Under the pieces are notes generated by a model, which made no database searches, was not told where the DNA came from, and saw nothing but the letters and a program-made list of their open reading frames with translations. The translations under genes were made by a program, and so were the position numbers. Below are positions 14,997 to 22,933 of a stretch of DNA of 33,127 bases, in pieces. The first letter of the stretch is position 1. Each line of letters begins with the position of its first letter. This DNA comes from JBBIJR01 sp037445875 (GTDB taxonomy: Bacteria; CLD3; SB21): NCBI GenBank assembly GCA_037445875.1, contig JBBIJR010000038.1, forward strand, positions 1-33,127, given 5' to 3'.

Positions 14997-17138
14997 TTAG
15001 TTATCGTGATGAAAGGTCTTTCCTGATTTCTGCAAGTTCCTGAGATGATCGCACGGTTCGAACCGCGAGCCGAACTTCGCCGCAAACGTCTCGAGATGGC
15101 GTACGACCGTTTCGAGCCCCTCGGTGTCCGCATAGCGCATGAGTCCTCCGCGGAACGGCGGGAAGCCGGTGCCGAAGATCATCCCGATCTCGATATCGTC
15201 CACGCTGCAGACGATGCCCTCGGCCAGGCAGCGCGCGGCCTCGTTGATCATCGGGTAGGTCAACCGTCTTACCATCTCCTCCCGCGCGACGACCTTCCTT
15301 CCTTTCGGCTGGATCAGCGCGTACACTTTGGGATCCACCGCCGCCCGGTCCTTCCCGTGGATGTAGAAACCGAGCTTACCCTTCTTGCCGAGTCGGTGGT
15401 CTTCGTAGAGTTTCTGTACGGCCGTGGAGCCCTGCACACGGTTCCCGAACGCCGCCTCGAATATCTTACCGACTTTGTACGCCACGTCGATTCCGATTTC
15501 GTCCAGCAGCAGACACGGTCCCATCGGCATGCCGAAGTCGAGCATGGCGCGGTCCAGTTCCTCGACCCGCACGCCTTCCTCCAGCAGGAATCCCGCTTCG
15601 TTCAAATAAGGCAGCAGGAGCCGGTTGACGAGGAAGCCCGCTCCGTCCTGTACGACGATCGGGGTCTTGCCCAATTTCTTGGCAAATTCGTACACGCTCA
15701 CCACCGCGGTATCGGAGGTCTGTTTGCCGCGGATCACTTCCACGAGCGGCATACGGTGCACGGGATTGAAAAAGTGCATGCCGACGAAGAACTCGGGCCG
15801 CTTGTAAGCAGAGGCCATTTCGGTGATCGAGAGAGACGAAGTATTGGAAGTCAGGATGCTGTCGTCTTTGAGGTGAGGAGCGATTTCACGGATGACGTTC
15901 TTCTTGATGTCCATGTTCTCCACGATCGCCTCGACGACCAGATCGCACCGGCCGAAGCCCGTGTAGTCGAGCGTGCCGGTGATGAGACCCATCTTGCGCT
16001 GCATTTCACGCCGGGTAAGACGGCGGCGCTTCACCTGACGACCGAACACGCTGGCGGCGGCGGACAGTCCCGTACCGATGGCCTGATGATTGATGTCCTT
16101 GAGGCGCACGTCCACCTCGTTCGATGCGAGCAGTTGGGCGATGCCTCCACCCATCACACCCGCCCCGAGAATGCCGACGTACTGCACGGGCTGCGGCTTG
16201 ACCGATGGGTTGGCCGCGCCGTTCTGCTTTTTCACGCGTTCCGTCAGGCGGAAGATCCGGATGAGGTTCTTGGAGATGGGCGTAACGATCATCTCGCCGA
16301 GATACCCTGCCTCGATCTTCAGGCCTTCCTCTATCGACCGGCCAAAACCCTCGCGAACGGACTGCAGGGCCTTGAGCGGCGCGGGATAGTGTCCCCTGGT
16401 TTCCTTCAGCACGCTCTTTCGCGCCTGGCGGTAGATCAGTCCGCGGCCCGCCGTTTCGAGCAGCGCGGGCATCAGCCCCTTGATCTTGCGGCGCTCGATG
16501 TACTTTCTCGATTTTCCGGACAGGATCTCCGCGACGAAATCCTCCGCATGGCGCACGGCATAGGTCCACGGCACGACCTTATCCACGACGGCGTTCTTGT
16601 ACGCGCGGACCGGATCGAGGGCCTTGCCGCTGAGGATGAGCGGCAGCGCTCGCTGGAGGCCGATGAGTCTCGGCAGTCTTTGCGTCCCGCCGAAGCCCGG
16701 GATGATGCCCAGCATCACCTCGGGCAGGGCGATGCGCGTCTTCGGATGGTCCGTGGCAAGGCGGTAGTGACAGGCCAGCGCCAGTTCAGTCCCGCCGCCC
16801 ATGCACGTCCCGTTGATCACACACACGACGGGGAACGACAGCCGGTTGAGCTTCTCGAACACGGCCTGTCCCGCAGCCGCGGCCTCCGCCCCGGCCCGTG
16901 CATCGGTGACGTTCTTGATCTCGTCGATGTCCGCACCGACGATGAACGAGCCCTCCTTGGCGCTCGTGAGGATGCAGGCCTTGATGGAGGCGGCATGTTC
17001 CGTCAGCCATCCGGCCGTTCGATCAAGGGCCTGCATCAGGGGGGTGGAAAGTTTGTTCACACGTTCTTCAGGATAGTCCAGGGTCAGGTACGCGATCCCT
17101 TCGCGCACGTTCAGCGAAATTCCAAACAGGTTTTCCAT
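14997..17138 (-). CDS. fadJ: Fatty acid oxidation complex alpha subunit (enoyl-CoA hydratase / 3-hydroxyacyl-CoA dehydrogenase)
   Basis: The protein has 713 aa, the usual FadB/FadJ length. I chose the ATG at 17138, preceded by GGAAGAA, over the in-frame start at 17225, which would overlap the MoxR gene. Residues 1-190 are the crotonase part: the GADIDEI oxyanion loop, then Glu118 (GGGTELALACHYR) and Glu140 (LPEVMLGIIPGFGG), matching the two catalytic glutamates. From about 320 comes the NAD-binding dehydrogenase (GILGAGVMGGGIA), with the catalytic HFFNPVHRMPLVEVI near 453 and the two C-terminal helical domains. It catalyses hydration and oxidation in beta-oxidation. No thiolase or acyl-CoA dehydrogenase is adjacent, so its partner subunit is elsewhere. 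It follows MoxR by 49 nt, in one operon. Confidence 0.93.
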   Translation of the reverse strand: MENLFGISLNVREGIAYLTLDYPEERVNKLSTPLMQALDRTAGWLTEHAASIKACILTSAKEGSFIVGADIDEIKNVTDARAGAEAAAAGQAVFEKLNRLSFPVVCVINGTCMGGGTELALACHYRLATDHPKTRIALPEVMLGIIPGFGGTQRLPRLIGLQRALPLILSGKALDPVRAYKNAVVDKVVPWTYAVRHAEDFVAEILSGKSRKYIERRKIKGLMPALLETAGRGLIYRQARKSVLKETRGHYPAPLKALQSVREGFGRSIEEGLKIEAGYLGEMIVTPISKNLIRIFRLTERVKKQNGAANPSVKPQPVQYVGILGAGVMGGGIAQLLASNEVDVRLKDINHQAIGTGLSAAASVFGRQVKRRRLTRREMQRKMGLITGTLDYTGFGRCDLVVEAIVENMDIKKNVIREIAPHLKDDSILTSNTSSLSITEMASAYKRPEFFVGMHFFNPVHRMPLVEVIRGKQTSDTAVVSVYEFAKKLGKTPIVVQDGAGFLVNRLLLPYLNEAGFLLEEGVRVEELDRAMLDFGMPMGPCLLLDEIGIDVAYKVGKIFEAAFGNRVQGSTAVQKLYEDHRLGKKGKLGFYIHGKDRAAVDPKVYALIQPKGRKVVAREEMVRRLTYPMINEAARCLAEGIVCSVDDIEIGMIFGTGFPPFRGGLMRYADTEGLETVVRHLETFAAKFGSRFEPCDHLRNLQKSGKTFHHDN

Positions 17139-17187
17139 GGCCGTCGGTTCTTCCAGGATGGCAGATTCCAGTAAGCAGTGATCTATA

Positions 17188-18159
17188 TCAAGGAACTTCG
17201 ATCTTGTTGAGGATTTGTGTGACAATCTCTTCGCCCGTCAATTCCTCGGCTTCGGCCTCGTAGGTCAGGATCACACGGTGGCGGAGCACATCGTGGGCAA
17301 CGGCCCGGACGTCTTCCGGGATCACGTAGCCGCGGCGCTTGAGAAAGGCGAACGCCTTGGACGCCAGGACGAGGTTGATCGAGGCGCGAGGGGAGCCGCC
17401 GTACGCGATGAGCGGCTTGAGGTCCGACAGACCGAACGACTCCGGGTTGCGGGTGGCGAAGACGATATCCAGAATGTAATGCTCGACCTTCTCGTCCATA
17501 TAGAGTTCATTGACAATTCCGCGGGCCCGCAGGATGTCCTCCGGACCGATAACGGACTGGACGGACGTGTTGGGATTCGTCCGCGCCATCCTCCGCACGA
17601 TCTCGTGTTCCTCTTCCCGCGCGGGATAGCCGATGCGCAGTTTCAACATGAATCGGTCCACCTGCGCCTCCGGCAGCGGATACGTGCCTTCCTGTTCGAT
17701 GGGGTTCTGCGTCGCGAGGACGAGGAACGGCTCCGGCAGTTGGTGGGTGGTGTCGCTGATGGTCACCTGGCGCTCCTGCATGGCTTCAAGCAACGCGCTC
17801 TGCACCTTGGCCGGGGATCGGTTGATCTCGTCGGCGAGGATCAGGTTCGCGAAGATCGGTCCCTTGCGTGTGTGGAATCCACCGTCCTTCTGATTGTAAA
17901 TCAGCGTGCCGATCAGGTCCGCCGGCAGGAGGTCGGGTGTGAACTGGATGCGCTGGAATTTCGTCTTTATGGTGTCGGCGAGGGTCTTGATGGCGAGCGT
18001 CTTGGCGAGGCCGGGCACGCCTTCGAGGAGCACATGGCCGTTCGAGAACAATGCCACGAGCAGCCTCTCGACCATGTACTTCTGTCCCACAATCACCCGG
18101 CCGATCTCGGAGGTCAGCCTTTCGACGAACTCGCTTTCCCGGTGAATCCGCTCGTTCAT
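17188..18159 (-). CDS. MoxR-family AAA+ ATPase
   Basis: The protein has 323 aa. The ATG at 18159 overlaps the stop of the upstream phosphatase gene (ATGA) and AAAGGG precedes it; a longer frame to 18480 runs antiparallel to nothing useful and is rejected. It has Walker A GVPGLAKT (residues 47-54), Walker B ILADEINRSP, sensor 1 ATQNPIEQEGTYPLPEAQ and the C-terminal lid (YGGSPRASINL). Family role: a chaperone-like AAA+ that matures metalloproteins or membrane complexes, usually next to DUF58 and VWA genes. Neither is present here; the partner is a GAF/PP2C phosphatase instead. Confidence 0.93.
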   Translation of the reverse strand: MNERIHRESEFVERLTSEIGRVIVGQKYMVERLLVALFSNGHVLLEGVPGLAKTLAIKTLADTIKTKFQRIQFTPDLLPADLIGTLIYNQKDGGFHTRKGPIFANLILADEINRSPAKVQSALLEAMQERQVTISDTTHQLPEPFLVLATQNPIEQEGTYPLPEAQVDRFMLKLRIGYPAREEEHEIVRRMARTNPNTSVQSVIGPEDILRARGIVNELYMDEKVEHYILDIVFATRNPESFGLSDLKPLIAYGGSPRASINLVLASKAFAFLKRRGYVIPEDVRAVAHDVLRHRVILTYEAEAEELTGEEIVTQILNKIEVP

Positions 18160-20114
18160 TCCCTTTCGATTTTGATCACGACGATCGTGAGGTCGTCCTG
18201 CTGTTCCGTGTCCGGTGCGAATTGTCTCACGGCTTCGACCACGGCTTCCTGGATTTCGCGTGCCGAGCGCTGGCGGTTTTCCTCGACCACCCGCTGCAGC
18301 CGGCTGTCTCCGAACATCTCGTCCGCCTCGTTGAACACTTCGGTCACACCGTCCGTGTAGAACACCAGAATGTCTCCCGGGTCGATGACCTGGGTCATCT
18401 GGCGGTAGTCCTGTTCCGGGAGGAAGCCGAGGACCAGTCCGCCTCTCTGCATGCGGATCACTTCTCCGGTGGATTTGCACACCAGCGGCGGATTGTGTCC
18501 GGCGTTGGTATAATAAACGACGAGGGATTCAAAATCAATGATCGCATAAAAGAACGTCGCGTACGTGCCGACGGCCGTATGCGTGCACAGCAGCTGGTTC
18601 AGACTGGAGACCGTTTCCGCCGTGGTCGGAAAGTCGCGTACGATGCTCCGGTAGCCGGTATACAGCACCGACATCATGATGGCGCCCGGCACGCCTTTGC
18701 CGGAGACGTCGCCGATGCAGACGGCAATTTGACGTTCGTTGAGGCGAAGGATGTCGTAGAAATCGCCGCCGACGGCCCGGCAGGGAATACTGCGGGCCGA
18801 AATGTCCAGCGTCTCAACGTGCGGAAGCTTCTTGCTGAGGATCGCTTCCTGGATCTTGCCGGCGATCTCCAGTTCTTTTTCGAGTTCCTCCGTCCGGACG
18901 GCTTCTTCGTGGAGACGGGCGTTCCGAATCGCGATGGCCGCCTCTCCAGCCAGGGCGGTGAGGATATCGAGATGTTCCTCCTGATACGCTCCCAGGCGGT
19001 CACTTTCCAGGTTCAAGATGCCGATGACGCGGTTGTTGTTGTCGCAAATCGGGATGACGACCTCCGACTGCGTCTGCGGGCGCGCCTCGACGTACTCTTC
19101 ACTGAAGCTCACATCCTTGACGACCATGATCTTGCCGGTCTTGGCCGCCTGCCCGATCAGGCCCATGCCGACTTTCATCTGAAGTTTGTCCATCACCTCA
19201 GGATCGTAACCTCGCAGGACCGCACTTTCAATTTCCTGCGTGTCTTCGTTGACCAGAAAGATGCCCGCGGCGTCGTACGGAACGATGGACCGGATCGAAT
19301 CCATGATCATATCGAGCAGCTTGTCGACGTGGACGGCCGTGTTGAATTTCTTGGCCACACCGAGTACGAGTTCCTTTTCCAGTATCATCTTCTGGAGCTG
19401 TCCGTACAGGCGCCCGTTTTCCAGCGTGTGCCCTACGCGCTGCAGAGACTGCCAGAGGATCTTCTTGTCTTCGCCGGTGAGAGCGAAACGCTCGTCCATT
19501 TCCGGGCCCAGCGTAACGATCGCGTTGAGGCTGTTCTTGTGCCACAACGGAATAAGATAGCGATTGCCTTCGTGCATCAGGATGTCAAGGGAGTAGGCGG
19601 GCGTACGTCCGTCCTGAAGGCGTTCGAATTCGCGCAGGTCCAGGACGCGGCGCCCGGTGAACCGGGGTTCGTAAAAATCGGCGTCGAACCGGATTCGTCC
19701 GACCTGCAGTTCGCCGGCGCCCGCGGCGCTGATCAGGGCCAACGTGTCCGAACGCTTGGCGTACAGGCACGCCTGTTTCACCCGAAGGATATCTCGCAAG
19801 CCGCGGGTCACCGTCTCGGCCATCGACTTGAAGTCCTGACCGCCGTAGAGCCGCGTGTCGAGCTGACGAATTTTTTCCTGCCGCCGGAAATAGTAATTGA
19901 ACAGGCTGCGGCGGATGAGGTACTCCATCAACTTGCGGAGAGGCTCATAGATGGTGACGATCACGAGCGCCTTGATCAGCAGCACAAAGAGGTCCGTCAC
20001 CCGGGGAAAGAAGACGGTAAAGACGTCTTCGATGATCAGAAAAAGCGCGATGAAAATGACGCTCAGGAGGCCGTACAGAATATACGTATGAAATTGTCTG
20101 AGTATACGGAACAT
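18156..20114 (-). CDS. RsbU-like membrane GAF/SpoIIE PP2C phosphatase
   Basis: The protein has 652 aa. Two membrane helices (about 10-34 and 40-60) are followed by a GAF-like region (about 90-240), a clear GAF domain (about 245-395, ending RNARL), a short coiled coil and a SpoIIE-type PP2C domain (about 410-652). The metal motifs are VGGDFYDI, IGDVSGKGVPGA, TNAGHNPP, FYTDGVTEV and QQDDLTIVV. It should dephosphorylate a STAS anti-anti-sigma factor in response to a small ligand bound by GAF. Unlike the phosphatase at 796-4215 it has no periplasmic sensor. No clear Shine-Dalgarno precedes the ATG at 20114. It is the first gene of the operon and is translationally coupled to MoxR by a 4-nt overlap. 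Confidence 0.93.
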   Translation of the reverse strand: MFRILRQFHTYILYGLLSVIFIALFLIIEDVFTVFFPRVTDLFVLLIKALVIVTIYEPLRKLMEYLIRRSLFNYYFRRQEKIRQLDTRLYGGQDFKSMAETVTRGLRDILRVKQACLYAKRSDTLALISAAGAGELQVGRIRFDADFYEPRFTGRRVLDLREFERLQDGRTPAYSLDILMHEGNRYLIPLWHKNSLNAIVTLGPEMDERFALTGEDKKILWQSLQRVGHTLENGRLYGQLQKMILEKELVLGVAKKFNTAVHVDKLLDMIMDSIRSIVPYDAAGIFLVNEDTQEIESAVLRGYDPEVMDKLQMKVGMGLIGQAAKTGKIMVVKDVSFSEEYVEARPQTQSEVVIPICDNNNRVIGILNLESDRLGAYQEEHLDILTALAGEAAIAIRNARLHEEAVRTEELEKELEIAGKIQEAILSKKLPHVETLDISARSIPCRAVGGDFYDILRLNERQIAVCIGDVSGKGVPGAIMMSVLYTGYRSIVRDFPTTAETVSSLNQLLCTHTAVGTYATFFYAIIDFESLVVYYTNAGHNPPLVCKSTGEVIRMQRGGLVLGFLPEQDYRQMTQVIDPGDILVFYTDGVTEVFNEADEMFGDSRLQRVVEENRQRSAREIQEAVVEAVRQFAPDTEQQDDLTIVVIKIERE

Positions 20115-20158
20115 GAATGGTGGTAGATCAACAGATAGGACGAAATCGAACGCGGCAG

Positions 20159-20187
20159 AATATAGCGGAGAGGGCGGTGAAATTCAA
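20159..20187 (-). promoter_or_regulatory. Candidate promoter of the phosphatase/MoxR/FadJ operon
   Basis: On the minus strand TTGAAT (20182-20187) and TATATT (20159-20164) are separated by exactly 17 nt. They lie 44 nt before the ATG at 20114. Four of six and five of six consensus bases match, which makes this one of the better promoter candidates in the window. Confidence 0.5.
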
Positions 20188-20321
20188 GCCAAACCGTGAA
20201 TTCGGATGTCCATGCCGGATCACGGTCGAACCGAATGAGCTCCATTCTGTATCGCATCGGTGAGCTAAGAACCGGCAATGGGAATATATTGTTTCTTATT
20301 CTCGTTGTGGAAGACTACCTT

Positions 20322-20350
20322 CCTCACGGTTATCGTGCCTTGACGTGAGG
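20322..20350. promoter_or_regulatory. Dyad upstream of pirin
   Basis: CCTCACG (20322-20328) and CGTGAGG (20344-20350) form a 7-bp inverted repeat with a 15-nt spacer, about 85 nt before the pirin start. It may be an operator or a leader hairpin. Nothing more can be said from sequence. Confidence 0.25.
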
Positions 20351-20434
20351 GAACGAGACTACCTCGATGCCCAAGGCCGGCTGCGCATGCAGGAGGCGCT
20401 TGCTTCGATCACATTGTAATTCTAAGGAGCCATC

Positions 20435-21340
20435 ATGTCCATACGACCGATCAAACAGATCATAGAAGCCAAGCCAACGGTGGAAGGTGCCGGCGTGCGC
20501 TTGAGGCGCGCGTTCGGATTCGGCCAGACCGGGGACTTTGATCCCTTTCTGCTCTTCGACGATTTCCGCAACGAGAATCCCGAGGACTATCTCGCCGGTT
20601 TTCCCTGGCATCCGCACCGCGGCATCGAGACGATCACGTATGTGCTTACGGGTTCGGTCGAACACGGAGACAGCCTGGGCAACCGCGGTACGTTGGGGTC
20701 CGGGGACGTTCAATGGATGACCGCCGGCAGTGGCATCCTCCATCAGGAGATGCCGCACGGAGATCCTCAAGGCCGGATGCACGGGTTTCAGCTCTGGGCC
20801 AATCTTCCGGCGTCGCTCAAGATGACCGCCCCCCGGTACCAGGACGTGACGTCGATAGACATTCCGGAAGTAACCGACGACGACGGGACGCGGGCGAGAA
20901 TCATCTGTGGAAGTTTCTGGGGTAAGAACGGTCCTGTGGACGGGATTGCCGCGGAGCCGCGCTACCTGGACGTCCGGGTCCCGCCGGGACGGCGAAAGAC
21001 GCTCCCTGTGGAAACCACTAACCACGCATTCGCGTACGTGTTCGAAGGATCGGGCACGTTCCGCGACGCATCCCAACCGTTGGACGTTCGAACGGAAACC
21101 GTTGGAACTGCCGACGGCCGGGCGCCGGCGGAAACCGGCAACCGTTCGCTCATTCTCTTCGACCGGGGCGACGAGGTCACCGTTCAGGCAGGCCCCGACG
21201 GCATCAGGTTCCTGCTTGTCTCGGGCAAGCCGATCGAGGAACCTGTCGCATGGTATGGCCCGATCGTGATGAATACTCAGGCGGAGTTAAGGCAAGCGTA
21301 TAACGAACTACAAAACGGGACGTTCATCAAGCATGACTGA
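20435..21340 (+). CDS. Pirin-family cupin protein
   Basis: The protein has 301 aa. The ATG at 20435 has AAGGAG 7 nt upstream. It is a two-cupin protein with the pirin signature FPWHPHRGIETITYVLTGSV and ILHQEMPHG. The four metal ligands His59, His61, His103 and Glu105 are all present. Family members bind iron or another divalent metal; some are quercetin 2,3-dioxygenases and others are redox-responsive regulators of other proteins. The substrate cannot be decided here. Its stop codon (21338-21340) is followed in the same frame by the orphan half-gene at 21377. Confidence 0.93.
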   Translation: MSIRPIKQIIEAKPTVEGAGVRLRRAFGFGQTGDFDPFLLFDDFRNENPEDYLAGFPWHPHRGIETITYVLTGSVEHGDSLGNRGTLGSGDVQWMTAGSGILHQEMPHGDPQGRMHGFQLWANLPASLKMTAPRYQDVTSIDIPEVTDDDGTRARIICGSFWGKNGPVDGIAAEPRYLDVRVPPGRRKTLPVETTNHAFAYVFEGSGTFRDASQPLDVRTETVGTADGRAPAETGNRSLILFDRGDEVTVQAGPDGIRFLLVSGKPIEEPVAWYGPIVMNTQAELRQAYNELQNGTFIKHD

Positions 21341-21376
21341 AGACTGGACGGCGAAAGGGTCCGGCGCGCCGGGGCT

Positions 21377-21964
21377 GTGTGGCCAGGCTGGGTTGTTTTC
21401 AACACCTCGGTTCCGGTGCCCAACGGTGAATGGTTTCTCGTCGAAACGTATTGGAAGCACAGCGCCGGTCCTGACGGCCGAGTCTGGGTGGCCATCAACG
21501 GCCAAACGATCTGCGACCATTCTGGCCGGAACAGGATCAACGATCCTCTCTCGCTGGTCTTTCCGATGAAGCTCTATGTTGACCACGAATCCATAGATAT
21601 CGCGCCTTATTACAGTTGGACGGACGAGTTGTCGATATACGACAGCATTCCAGGTCAAGCTACACAAACGGAAAATGACGAACGGACCCCGCCACGCATC
21701 CGGTTTCCGCATCTCTTACAAACCTACCCCAATCCGTTCAACCCTTCCACCACCATCATGTTCGAACTGGCACGTGACGCGTATGTGACTTTGGACGTAT
21801 ACGATGTAATGGGGAGGGAAGTACTGAGACTCGTCGACGGTCGGAGAGGAGCGGGACGTCACTACGTGAGGTGGAATGCCGCGGCAGTCCCGAGTGGCGT
21901 CTACGTTTATCGATTGAAGGCCGGACGGCTCTCACGGACGAAGAGGATGATCCTCCTCCGATGA
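21377..21964 (+). CDS. Orphan C-terminal half of a secreted sorting-domain protein (probably truncated)
   Basis: The reading frame starts at a GTG with no convincing ribosome binding site and gives about 195 aa with no signal peptide, although its content is clearly extracellular. The first part (WPGWVVFNTSVPVPNGEWF, then GRVWVAINGQTI) looks like the end of a jelly-roll polysaccharide-lyase or laminin-G-like sandwich. The last 85 residues are a complete sorting domain (TYPNPFNPSTTI, VYDVMGREVLRLVDG, PSGVYVYRLKAG). The frame is open back to the pirin stop codon and in register with pirin, so the 5' part appears to have been lost at the pirin junction. Without a signal peptide it cannot be exported normally, so I regard it as a gene fragment. 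Confidence 0.6.
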   Translation: MWPGWVVFNTSVPVPNGEWFLVETYWKHSAGPDGRVWVAINGQTICDHSGRNRINDPLSLVFPMKLYVDHESIDIAPYYSWTDELSIYDSIPGQATQTENDERTPPRIRFPHLLQTYPNPFNPSTTIMFELARDAYVTLDVYDVMGREVLRLVDGRRGAGRHYVRWNAAAVPSGVYVYRLKAGRLSRTKRMILLR

Positions 21965-22025
21965 ATGGTGACTATCGTCAGGGGTAGGGAACTTCCTGAT
22001 GGGCCGACGGCGTGAGGACCAAGAG

Positions 22026-22061
22026 AGCTTCGGCAGAGTCGGGATGTGGTTAGCCGAAGCT
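22026..22061 (+). repeat. Hairpin downstream of the orphan half-gene
   Basis: AGCTTCGGC and GCCGAAGCT form a perfect 9-bp stem with an 18-nt loop, 62 nt past the stop at 21964. No T-run follows it, so termination is only possible, not shown. Confidence 0.35.
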
Positions 22062-22132
22062 GGTGAGAAAGTGGGGCATTACCGATGAATGGAATAACGG
22101 GCTGTGGGGACACCGCCAAGCCAAACGCTCTC

Positions 22133-22161
22133 TTGTAAATCTCTCAGATACTTGCTATATA
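22133..22161 (+). promoter_or_regulatory. Candidate promoter of the PAP2 phosphatase gene
   Basis: TTGTAA (22133-22138), a 17-nt spacer and TATATA (22156-22161) lie about 97 nt before the ATG at 22259. Both boxes match four of six consensus bases. Confidence 0.4.
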
Positions 22162-22258
22162 CCCGTAGCAACCCACCAGTCTCTCTGATGTTCCGGCGTG
22201 CCGACGCCACCCGGTGACATCTTGCTGGCTCTGAAAATAGAATTCTGGAGAGGAGATC

Positions 22259-22933
22259 ATGACCAAGACCGGCCTGGTTATCGTAGCTGCGGTGTGCGTG
22301 TGCTTCTCCCTTCTTTCCATCCTCTTCGTGGACCGTCCACTGGCCGAGTGGGTTCGTCATTCCGGCATCGAGTCGATGTGGATCTTCACGGAAGGGACGA
22401 AGCTGCTGGACACGATATGTGCAAGGGACGTGTGGCGGTTTCTGCTGGGCTCGGTGATTGTGGGCGTCGGTGTTGTGGCGCTTGCGGTGCGAGGCTGGAG
22501 ACGCCTGGCACCCGTCCTGTTGTTCACCGGATGGGTACACCTGACGAGTTATTTCACAGCCCTGGTCGTCAAGAGCCTCTTCGGCAGGTTGCGACCGGCT
22601 CAGTTATTTGAGTCGCAGACCTGGGATGCGTCATGGTTCGCCGGCGGCGGTTCGTTTCCGTCCGGACATGTTGCTTATTACGTCAGCCTGTTCCTTCCCC
22701 TGATGGTCGTTTTCCCTCGATGGCGCCGGCGGCTGATCGTCATCCCGGCGTTCATCGTGATCGCCCGAATCAACGAAAACGATCACTTCCTCAGCGACAC
22801 CACCGGTTCCATCGCTCTCGTGGCCCTCATCACGGCCGGCCTCATGGCAGTCATGAAACGCTGGCTGCCCAGAAAACCATCGCAAACTTCGAACGAATCG
22901 GACAAGATCCGGCAGGCTACGACGGCAGCTTGA
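22259..22933 (+). CDS. PAP2-superfamily membrane phosphatase
   Basis: The protein has 224 aa. The ATG at 22259 is preceded by GGAGAGGAG. About six hydrophobic segments are visible. The three PAP2 motifs are present: K105-SLFGRL-RP113 (KxxxxxxRP), PSGH (134-137) and R170...H176-FLSD180. Conserved Lys/Arg, Ser-Gly-His and Arg/His residues form the phosphohistidine-type active site. The family hydrolyses phosphatidic acid, phosphatidylglycerol phosphate or undecaprenyl pyrophosphate at the membrane; the specificity here is unknown. Its 3' end overlaps the convergent kinase gene by 17 nt, so no terminator fits between them. Confidence 0.92.
   Translation: MTKTGLVIVAAVCVCFSLLSILFVDRPLAEWVRHSGIESMWIFTEGTKLLDTICARDVWRFLLGSVIVGVGVVALAVRGWRRLAPVLLFTGWVHLTSYFTALVVKSLFGRLRPAQLFESQTWDASWFAGGGSFPSGHVAYYVSLFLPLMVVFPRWRRRLIVIPAFIVIARINENDHFLSDTTGSIALVALITAGLMAVMKRWLPRKPSQTSNESDKIRQATTAA

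Larger units (their letters stand above)
20115..20434. other. Divergent intergenic region between the GAF/PP2C phosphatase and pirin
   Basis: There is no gene here. The left side holds a good candidate promoter for the leftward operon (20159-20187). The right side holds a short dyad (20322-20350) and AAGGAG just before the pirin start. I could not define a convincing rightward promoter. Confidence 0.55.

Noticed and set aside
15045..17174. Long open frame on the plus strand (709 codons) opposite the FadJ gene
   Set aside because: It mirrors the FadJ coding strand, has no ribosome binding site and its translation is rich in Arg, His and Asp without any domain. The minus-strand frame carries all FadJ motifs.
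18051..20126. Long plus-strand frame (691 codons) opposite the GAF/PP2C gene
   Set aside because: It is a codon-bias shadow of the phosphatase gene, with no motif, start signal or domain.
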